Origin: Pirellulaceae bacterium
Lineage (GTDB): Bacteria > Planctomycetota > Planctomycetia > Pirellulales > Pirellulaceae
DNA length: 30,150 nt
NCBI GenBank assembly: GCA_022448645.1
Contig: JAKVBZ010000063.1
Coordinates: 1 to 30,150 of the forward strand
Direction: 5' to 3'
The translations under genes were made by a program, and so were the position numbers. Under the pieces are notes generated by a model. The model made no database searches. It was not told the DNA's origin and worked only from the letters and a program-made list of their open reading frames with translations. Below, in pieces: positions 17,639 to 23,822 of the stretch. Position 1 is the first letter of the stretch. The number at the start of each line of letters is the position of its first letter.

Positions 17639-18583
17639 CTAAGCCAAGAACGATTTTCGGGCGAGGTCCAGCCTTAGCTCGCCAAAGCGAAAGCAATTAC
17701 CTGAGCGGATATTGATCAGCGTAATCCGTGCCGGACTGAACAAATGTGGATCGATGCGATAGAAATCCTTGTCGTAACGTTCGAAGATTTCTGCAAAGGG
17801 TGCTCCATGATCACTCGATGAGCAACTTGGGATCTGTGGTCCTAACTCGCGTATTTCTTCATCCGCCGCAGCTACCCAAAGGGTGACTTGTGCCCCGTAC
17901 AGCACCGCATCGTTCGTTCGCCCGATACCGGTCAAATCATCGGCAGAAATCGGCGGAAGCGGACAAGTGCCGATTCCATGAGAAACTTTTTCCAAATCAA
18001 ATCCGAGTTCATGCATTTTGTGCAATGCGGTCTCCACGCTGCGGGCCACAACTTGCAAGTTTCCCGCATGGCTTGCAGTACGCGCAACAAGCAATGTCAG
18101 CTGATCGGGCGATACCTGACAGGCCGCCGCGATGTCGACACAAAGTTCTGGAGGTGGTATCTGCGAAGCCTCCAAAACACCTACCGCATGCTCTACGGGG
18201 GTTTCACGGCGTCCGATCGAGTCAAACAACTCTTCACGCCCGGCGGCAGCACGAAAAGGCCCAGATCCCATCGCGAAATAATTTTCGGTGATTAATTGCC
18301 AGCCTGCATATTGCGATGCCATACAGGCGTCTACAGGATGGTCTGTTGAAACGACCACCGCCGGCCAGGAATCGTGAGCATCGTAAGTAAGTTGAACCTG
18401 CCCCAAGCCTGCCAAACAGACTTCGGCCAACCGGATTCCAACGTCCAATCCACCCGCAGACTCCACCCCACAATCAATGATCCTACTGCCAATTTCATTC
18501 ACCGTGACGGAAACGCGCAAAAGATCAGCTTGGTCCGCAATCTGATTGCAAAGTTCGACGGCGCGCTGGTTGAGTCCCTGCAT
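17639..18583 (-). CDS. mch: Methenyltetrahydromethanopterin cyclohydrolase
   Basis: Mch interconverts methenyl-H4MPT and formyl-H4MPT, a step of the H4MPT-linked C1 pathway of methanogens, methylotrophs and several planctomycetes. Family stretches are clear: NYFAMGSGPFRAA (101-113), GIGTCPLPP (203-211) and GRTNDAVLYG (221-230), with a C-terminal FRFGEL. Length is about 314 residues, as expected. I chose the ATG at 18583 because the family normally begins close to LNQRA. In-frame ATGs at 18592 and 18595 would add three or four residues, and none has a good SD. It is divergent from the SRP RNA/dnaX block. Other H4MPT genes (fae, fhcABCD, mtdB) are not in the window. The likely role is formaldehyde oxidation or detoxification, inferred from the pathway. 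Confidence 0.93.
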   Translation of the reverse strand: MQGLNQRAVELCNQIADQADLLRVSVTVNEIGSRIIDCGVESAGGLDVGIRLAEVCLAGLGQVQLTYDAHDSWPAVVVSTDHPVDACMASQYAGWQLITENYFAMGSGPFRAAAGREELFDSIGRRETPVEHAVGVLEASQIPPPELCVDIAAACQVSPDQLTLLVARTASHAGNLQVVARSVETALHKMHELGFDLEKVSHGIGTCPLPPISADDLTGIGRTNDAVLYGAQVTLWVAAADEEIRELGPQIPSCSSSDHGAPFAEIFERYDKDFYRIDPHLFSPARITLINIRSGNCFRFGELRLDLARKSFLA

Positions 18584-18660
18584 GCAAACCATCATGTGGA
18601 GTGGTCAGTGTCCTGGCAAGGGGCAATCCTCGAAGTGCCGGAAAGCGGACAGAGTCCCCT

Positions 18661-18689
18661 TTGACGCTGACGGTCACAAAGCGTACAAC
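18661..18689 (+). promoter_or_regulatory. Sigma-70-type promoter for the SRP RNA (and probably dnaX)
   Basis: TTGACG (18661-18666) is separated by exactly 17 bases from TACAAC (18684-18689). Transcription would start near 18696, just before the paired 5' end of the SRP RNA. The -35 box matches five of six consensus bases and the -10 box four of six. Confidence 0.55.
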
Positions 18690-18702
18690 TACTGTGGTGT
18701 GA

Positions 18703-18806
18703 CTGGATGCGAGTGGCCCTCGTTAGGGGGATCCGTGAACCGGGTCAGGCCTTAACCGGAGCAGCCCTAAACGGGGTACCTTTGTTCGAGGGCCTCTCCC
18801 GTCCAG
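18703..18806 (+). ncRNA. ffs: Small bacterial signal recognition particle RNA (4.5S-like)
   Basis: This RNA, with Ffh, directs nascent membrane and exported proteins to FtsY. The conserved Ffh-binding internal loop is present as GTCAGG (18744-18749) opposite AGCAGCC (18760-18766). The two arms pair over a long stem: GGCCCTCG (18715-18722) with CGAGGGCC (18787-18794), GAG (18711-18713) with CTC (18796-18798), and CTGGA (18703-18707) with TCCAG (18802-18806). The apical helix is CC/GG closed around a six-base loop, TTAACC (18752-18757), instead of the GNRA-type tetraloop of E. coli. Length of about 104 nt fits the small bacterial type. It lies directly upstream of dnaX, a frequent bacterial arrangement. 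Exact ends are estimated from pairing. Confidence 0.9.
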
Positions 18807-18859
18807 AAGTGCTTCTAGGCCGGACATCCGCTCGTCCCTGGATACCGACTGAACAACTC

Positions 18860-20737
18860 ATGAGCAGTGACAACGCTAACATCTCGGACGAGCCTCTTGC
18901 GGAAACCACTAGGACAGACGCGCTTGATTTATCCCCAGACGGTTTGGCCCAAGACGATTTACCCCAAGATTACGTCGTCGTCGCTCGACGGTATCGACCA
19001 CAACTGTTCGAGCAGTTAGTCGGGCAAAACCCAGTTGCCCAGGCATTGCAAAATGCCATTCGCACCAATCGGGTGGGGCACGCCTATTTGTTCACCGGGC
19101 CACGTGGCGTCGGCAAAACGTCAGCAGCTCGTATTTTGGCAAAAGCATTGGTCTGCCAGGATGGCCCTACGGTGACTCCCTGCAACTCCTGTGATATGTG
19201 TCAGGGTGTGGCTACCGGGGAGGACGTCGATGTGCTTGAAATCGATGGCGCAAGTAACCGTGGTATTGACGAAATTCGTCAGCTGCGAAGCAATGTAAAC
19301 GTCAGACCCAGTCGCGCACGATTCAAGATTTATATCATTGACGAAGTCCACATGCTGACAACGCAGGCCTTCAATGCCCTCCTGAAAACACTCGAAGAAC
19401 CGCCGGAACACGTCAAATTTGTTTTTTGCACGACGGATCCAGAAAAAATCCCCATCACCGTCCTGTCGCGCTGTCAGCGATTCGACTTTGCTGGCATACG
19501 ACCGGATGCAATTGCTGGCAGACTAAAGCAAATCGCAGCGGCTGAAAATGTCGCAGTTGAACCCGAGGCACTCCAGCTGCTCGCTAGGCGGGCCGCCGGT
19601 TCAATGCGCGATAGCCAATCCCTTTTGGAACAACTCTTGGCGTTCGGAGCCAAGGATATTCGCGCTGCGAATGTGCACCAAATGCTGGGAACCGCCGGAT
19701 CCACTCGCCTATTTAATCTGGTGGACGGCTTGGCACGTAAAGACTGCAATGTGGCCTTGGCTGAATTGGATCAAGCTATCCAGGAAGGAGTAGATCCTGG
19801 TCCCCTGTTGGACCAATTACTCGGTTACTTCCGAGATATGATGGCAATTGCGGTTGGCTGTCAGCCGGAATTGCTCCTTTATTGTGACAACTCCGAGTCC
19901 GAACAGCTTACAGCGCTCGCACAACAGCTCGGCCTGGAAGGAATCCTCGCCGGAATTCAAGTCCTGGACCAAACGGCCGTGCGAATGCGGCAAAGTACGC
20001 ACGGTCGCATCCTGCTAGAAATGGCCGTGGTTCGCATAGCTAAACTGGAGGATCTAGAGGGCCTGAGCCAAATAATTGCTGAGCTCCGCACCGATTCCAG
20101 CCAAGCCATTAGTAAGAATTCGGTGGCGTTGAAAAAAAAAATACATGAACCAGCCGTAGCCGGTAAAATCCAGCAGACTTCGAATTCTACCAACGGATCG
20201 TCAACCAGCTCGTTAGTCCAGGACCAATTACACAGTTCGTCTCCTGGACAGACGGCCTCTCCCGCGAAAACTACTTCTACTCCGGACGCTGACAAAACTG
20301 TCCTGGCATCCAAACACTCTTCTCTCAACCTGAATCCAGATAACGTTTTACAAATTTGGAAGTCCGCCATCTCCCGGCTGGACGGCCTCATCGTCGACCA
20401 GGCTCTCAAGGCCGAAAGCATTGACCTTGCCAGTGCAAATTCCGCGCCAAATTGTCTGGTCATTGGGTTTCCTGAACGCTACAATTCCTGTAGAACTTTC
20501 TGTGAATCTGCTGAACGACGTTCTCAATTGGAACGCGCATTGCAGGAAGAAACCGGCGTCAGCGTAAGACTCCAGTTCAACACGATCGAAGGTACCAAGG
20601 CTTCGCAAAAGACAACGGTCCCCGTTGTAAGTCGTCGCCAGCAAATGCGAGAAATCGCCTCGCATCCGACGGTAAGTCGGGCCATCGAACTATTCGATGC
20701 GGAACTGGTGCGAGTTGATCAACCGCGTGGCGGTTAG
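18860..20737 (+). CDS. dnaX: DNA polymerase III subunits tau/gamma
   Basis: DnaX is the clamp-loader ATPase; full-length tau also couples the polymerases and the helicase. From ATG 18860 the protein has 625 residues. Walker A is GPRGVGKT (80-87), the zinc module uses Cys99, 108, 111 and 114, Walker B is IIDEVH (159-164), followed by TTDPEKIP and SRCQRFDF. After about residue 420 comes a Ser/Thr/Gln-rich linker, then a C-terminal domain. An in-frame ATG at 18707 lies inside the SRP RNA and is rejected as start; no good SD precedes 18860. A run of ten A at codons 425-428 is a likely tau/gamma slippage site (separate entry). ybaB follows, as in many bacteria, but recR is not next. Confidence 0.95.
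   Translation: MSSDNANISDEPLAETTRTDALDLSPDGLAQDDLPQDYVVVARRYRPQLFEQLVGQNPVAQALQNAIRTNRVGHAYLFTGPRGVGKTSAARILAKALVCQDGPTVTPCNSCDMCQGVATGEDVDVLEIDGASNRGIDEIRQLRSNVNVRPSRARFKIYIIDEVHMLTTQAFNALLKTLEEPPEHVKFVFCTTDPEKIPITVLSRCQRFDFAGIRPDAIAGRLKQIAAAENVAVEPEALQLLARRAAGSMRDSQSLLEQLLAFGAKDIRAANVHQMLGTAGSTRLFNLVDGLARKDCNVALAELDQAIQEGVDPGPLLDQLLGYFRDMMAIAVGCQPELLLYCDNSESEQLTALAQQLGLEGILAGIQVLDQTAVRMRQSTHGRILLEMAVVRIAKLEDLEGLSQIIAELRTDSSQAISKNSVALKKKIHEPAVAGKIQQTSNSTNGSSTSSLVQDQLHSSSPGQTASPAKTTSTPDADKTVLASKHSSLNLNPDNVLQIWKSAISRLDGLIVDQALKAESIDLASANSAPNCLVIGFPERYNSCRTFCESAERRSQLERALQEETGVSVRLQFNTIEGTKASQKTTVPVVSRRQQMREIASHPTVSRAIELFDAELVRVDQPRGG
20132..20141 (+). promoter_or_regulatory. A10 slippage site in dnaX (predicted gamma production)
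   Basis: The coding frame reads TTG AAA AAA AAA ATA. One extra A (or a -1 ribosomal shift) gives AAT ACA TGA and stops after about 429 residues. One missing A (or +1 shift) gives TAC ATG AAC CAG CCG TAG and stops after about 432. Either product keeps the ATPase and lid domains and loses the tau-specific part, close to E. coli gamma (431 residues). Thermus thermophilus makes gamma by transcriptional slippage on an A9 run. I see no strong hairpin just downstream, which favours transcriptional slippage. Confidence 0.65.
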
Positions 20738-20799
20738 TTTTTGGCGCCTAGATAGAGTGGAATTAGGGATGCGCGCGCATCTCCTATGCCAACAGTACC

Positions 20800-20805
20800 A
20801 GGAGG
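20800..20805 (+). promoter_or_regulatory. Ribosome-binding site for the TTG start of ybaB
   Basis: AGGAGG followed by an eight-base spacer and TTG at 20814, so the protein begins MFKGLGDL. No ATG gives a better start. Confidence 0.75.
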
Positions 20806-20813
20806 AATAAAAG

Positions 20814-21170
20814 TTGTTCAAAGGACTCGGTGACTTGGCCTCCATCATGAAACAAGCCCAGCAGATGGGGTCCATGATGCAGGATGTGGCACAGCAATTG
20901 AAAACACAGCGTGTTGTGGGTTCGGCTGGCGGCGGAATGGTCGAAGTCGAAGCTAACGGCGCGGGAGATGTGTTGCGTGTAACGATTGAGCCATCGCTAG
21001 TGGAAAACGATGAGCGAGAGATGATCGAGGACCTTATTCCGGCAGCTGTCAATCAGGCTCTGCAAAAAGCCAAACAATTGCACGCTGATGCCATGAAGGA
21101 CGCCGCCGGAGGTCTGAATATCCCCGGACTCAATCAAGCACTCGGCGAAATTAGCAATGATGGATCCTGA
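20814..21170 (+). CDS. YbaB/EbfC-type nucleoid-associated protein
   Basis: A small DNA-binding protein (118 residues) of the YbaB/EbfC family, dimers of which bind and bend DNA. The family pattern is clear: MFKGLGDLASIMKQAQQMGS at the N-terminus, then GSAGGGMVEVEANGAGDV, and the C-terminal MKDAAGGLNIPGL. The TTG start is fixed by a perfect SD. It lies 76 bp after dnaX and is probably co-transcribed with it, a widely conserved pairing. In many bacteria recR follows; here 254 bp of non-coding sequence and rpoN follow instead, so recombination repair by RecR must be encoded elsewhere or be absent. Confidence 0.93.
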   Translation: MFKGLGDLASIMKQAQQMGSMMQDVAQQLKTQRVVGSAGGGMVEVEANGAGDVLRVTIEPSLVENDEREMIEDLIPAAVNQALQKAKQLHADAMKDAAGGLNIPGLNQALGEISNDGS

Positions 21171-21424
21171 CGCCTTATCCCTTATTTCCACAAAAGCTGC
21201 GGCAAATCGCTTCGGAAAGGCGCATCCTTCACAAAGGTTACAGACGGAAATTAAGGCTTAACTTGGCATGTAGACAAGTTTTCGGCTGAATTTCACAGGT
21301 TTTGGAATCCTGGCAATTCCCAAAAAACAATCTTACAAAACTGAGCCTTGATCGAGTTTTGAGGTAAATTGAACTCTAGTGGGCTACTGCTCATCGAAGA
21401 ACACCATTTTTAGGTTGATTTCGA

Positions 21425-23113
21425 ATGCGTCTATCCATCGGACAAGAACAGCGACTCGTTCAGAAGCAGGTGCTGGCACCGCGGATGATCCAGTCCATGG
21501 AGATTCTGCAACTGCCCATCATGGCTTTGCAAGAACGCATCGAACAGGAGCTGAATGAGAATCCGCTTTTGGAAATGCCCGAGCGCGATCCCGATCTTCC
21601 TGACGAGCCGGCGAAAACACAAGATCAACAAGAAACCGCCGACTCGCTTAATAACGAAGAACGCGAGTTGGTTGTTGACGACAAATCAAATAATGAAGAG
21701 GATTTCGAGCGGCTTATGCAGCTCGATCGGGATGTCCCGGATCACTTTGACGAAGCACCTCGTCGTTCTGCCACCCGAATTGAAGAAGAGGGTGATCGAA
21801 AACTCGACGCCATGGCCAATGTGACCGCGCGGCCAGAAACACTCCAAGATCATTTGGAACAACAGTTGAGTGAATTTGATCTGTCGGACGACGTTCGTGC
21901 GATAGGTCAGATGATCATCCACAATCTCAATGGCGATGGATTATTGAACGGACAGGTCGCAGACCTGTTACCTCGAGATGCCACAGAAGAGCAGCTGGCA
22001 CTGGCACACGAGGCGTTGTCTGTGATTCAACAAATGGATCCTCCCGGAGTCGGTGCACGCGACTTGCGTGAATGTTTATTGCTGCAGTTGCAGCCAGGCA
22101 TTCCCCACTACGAAGAAATGAAGACGCTGATTTCCGGCCATCTCAACGACCTGGCGGACAACCGTCTACCACTGATCGAACGCAAAACCGGCTTCAGTAT
22201 TGACCAAATCAAAGCTGCTTGGGCTGAGCTTCGAAGACTCAATCCCAAGCCAGGTTCCATGTTTCGAGAAGTGTTCGTGCCCGCGATCACACCGGATGTC
22301 GTCGTAGAAAAGAACGAAACAGGGGCCTACGTGATCCGTTTGGAAGATGGCCGGACGCCAAGCCTGCGTATTAGTGAAGTTTATCGGCGCCGCTGGATGA
22401 GTGGCGATCTGTCATCTGAAGAAAAAGAGTTCATTAAACGCAAAGTAAATGCGGCACAGTGGTTGATCGAATCGATTCACCAACGGAAGAACACCTTATC
22501 GCGGGTTGCCCAGGCAATTGTTGATCATCAGACACGTTTCCTCGATGAAGGGCCTGAGGCCATTGAGCCGCTGAAGATGCAGCAAATTGCCGAAAAAGTT
22601 GGCGTTCATGTCACTACTGTCAGCCGTGCAGTCGACGACAAGTACATTCAAACTCCACGCGGCATTTATCCACTCAAACGGTTTTTTGTCGGAGGTACCA
22701 TCAGCTCTGACGGCGAAGAGATCGCCTGGGACAAAGTGCGGATCAAATTGCAAGAAGTGGTGGATAACGAAGACAAGAGTAAGCCTTACAGCGACGATGA
22801 ACTTGTGAAAGAACTAAATCGCCGTGGAGTCGATGTGGCCCGCCGGACTGTTACCAAATACCGGCAAAAAATGAGCATTCCCAGTTCAAGGCAAAGACGC
22901 GACTGGACCAAGAAGTCGGCGCTACATTCTACCGATAGTCACGCGAATGGTAATGATCACTCGCACTCTGACAGCAATGGCGCTCCAATTAACAATTCGA
23001 GCACTGCTGGTTCAATAAAAGATGGGGCTGTGAGCGATGATACGGATCGTGGCCGTTCGGAGAGCCACGAAACGACCGTCAACCCTCCTAATCACAATGG
23101 ATCCTTTCAGTGA
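21425..23113 (+). CDS. rpoN: RNA polymerase sigma-54 factor
   Basis: Sigma-54 directs RNA polymerase to -24/-12 promoters and needs an AAA+ activator. The 562-residue protein has region I (RLVQKQVLAPRMIQSMEILQ, 10-29), an acidic region II (about 52-128), the core-binding part with MDPPGVGARDLRECL (204-218), a helix-turn-helix near 384-403 (KMQQIAEKVGVHVTTVSRAV) and the RpoN box ARRTVTKYRQ (472-481). About 80 further residues follow the box, rich in Ser, His, Asn and Asp; most family members end within about 10-20. The ATG at 21425 follows a weak TTAGG. No sigma-54 activator gene is in the window. It converges with the TorD-like gene with a gap of only 14 bp. Confidence 0.97.
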   Translation: MRLSIGQEQRLVQKQVLAPRMIQSMEILQLPIMALQERIEQELNENPLLEMPERDPDLPDEPAKTQDQQETADSLNNEERELVVDDKSNNEEDFERLMQLDRDVPDHFDEAPRRSATRIEEEGDRKLDAMANVTARPETLQDHLEQQLSEFDLSDDVRAIGQMIIHNLNGDGLLNGQVADLLPRDATEEQLALAHEALSVIQQMDPPGVGARDLRECLLLQLQPGIPHYEEMKTLISGHLNDLADNRLPLIERKTGFSIDQIKAAWAELRRLNPKPGSMFREVFVPAITPDVVVEKNETGAYVIRLEDGRTPSLRISEVYRRRWMSGDLSSEEKEFIKRKVNAAQWLIESIHQRKNTLSRVAQAIVDHQTRFLDEGPEAIEPLKMQQIAEKVGVHVTTVSRAVDDKYIQTPRGIYPLKRFFVGGTISSDGEEIAWDKVRIKLQEVVDNEDKSKPYSDDELVKELNRRGVDVARRTVTKYRQKMSIPSSRQRRDWTKKSALHSTDSHANGNDHSHSDSNGAPINNSSTAGSIKDGAVSDDTDRGRSESHETTVNPPNHNGSFQ

Positions 23114-23127
23114 TCCAACCGGTAGGG

Positions 23128-23691
23128 TTATGTCGCTTCCAAAAACTCCGCCGTCATCCTGATCATGGCCTGATAAAAATCGGTCTGCGCTTGTCGCTCG
23201 CCGGCATTCGTTAGTTCTCGCGTCCAAGTAAGATGCTGGGCGACGAAATTGTCAGCAATCTCCATCAATAGGTTACGGTCGGGTGAATCTTCCATCGCAC
23301 GCCCCAGTAGTTCTGCCATGAAATCAAGCTGAACCCCCAGGTGATCTGGCATAACACCTTCTGGCAATCGCTTTTCGGAATAACCAACCGCCGCCATGTA
23401 TTTTCTCATCGAGGCAGCGGCTGCGCCGTCCAGGATCCTTTCTTGCCAAACCGATTGATACGGTGGTAGATGACCATGCGGACCGATAAATAACTGGCAG
23501 TAATCTGCTGCCAATATCTCGACGGTCTCTGGGCCATTCCCATCCGGTAGGATACCTCCAGCCTCCGTCCAGGAATCGTGCAAGTCAGTCGTGGACAAGG
23601 TCAGCAATAAGGCCGTATCGACTTCGCTGATCCACAACCGAGCCAAAAGGTGATACATTCCCGCACGCGCGGCCGTCTCACGAACACACAT
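23128..23691 (-). CDS. TorD/DmsD-family molybdoenzyme chaperone
   Basis: These cytoplasmic chaperones bind the Tat signal of a molybdoenzyme and hold the apoprotein until cofactor insertion is complete. The 187-residue all-helical protein shows the family stretches YCQLFIGPHGHLPPYQSVW and PDHLGVQLDFMAELL. I chose the ATG at 23691; a TTG one codon upstream is possible. AGAGGTAGG before it supports the start. It is the last gene of the set, 131 bp after the Mo catalytic gene, and its client is almost certainly that Tat-exported protein. Which TorD subgroup it belongs to cannot be told by eye. Confidence 0.88.
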   Translation of the reverse strand: MCVRETAARAGMYHLLARLWISEVDTALLLTLSTTDLHDSWTEAGGILPDGNGPETVEILAADYCQLFIGPHGHLPPYQSVWQERILDGAAAASMRKYMAAVGYSEKRLPEGVMPDHLGVQLDFMAELLGRAMEDSPDRNLLMEIADNFVAQHLTWTRELTNAGERQAQTDFYQAMIRMTAEFLEAT

Positions 23692-23757
23692 CAAAACCTA
23701 CCTCTGCCATTATTTCGTGGGACTAGGTATTGGGATAGCGTCACAACTTTGACCTCT

Positions 23758-23775
23758 TTGCCCCTTAAGAGGCAA
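23758..23775. repeat. 18-base palindrome between the Mo subunit and chaperone genes
   Basis: TTGCCCCTTAAGAGGCAA pairs with itself except for one C-A mismatch. It lies in the 131 bp gap between the two genes. It could be an operator, an RNA processing hairpin or a weak attenuator; with no T-run it is not a standard terminator. Confidence 0.5.
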
Positions 23776-23822
23776 GCTCAGGCGCTAAAAGACGGCAGAC
23801 ACATTGATTTGCCACCATGATT

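Noticed and set aside
18807..18830. Terminator directly after the SRP RNA
   Set aside because: The AGAAGTGCTTCT palindrome has too small a loop and no T-run, so I assume readthrough into dnaX.
18707..18859. N-terminal extension of DnaX from the ATG at 18707
   Set aside because: These bases form the conserved, fully paired SRP RNA. The extension shows no DnaX-like residues, and the ATG at 18860 gives a normal N-terminus.
19728..19755. TTGGCACG...TGCA resembling a -24/-12 promoter inside dnaX
   Set aside because: The GG-to-GC spacing is two bases too long and the site lies inside coding sequence.
21263..21285. Sigma-54-like promoter upstream of rpoN (TTGGCATG)
   Set aside because: The -24 half looks right, but no GC occurs at the required ten-base spacing, so the -12 element is missing.
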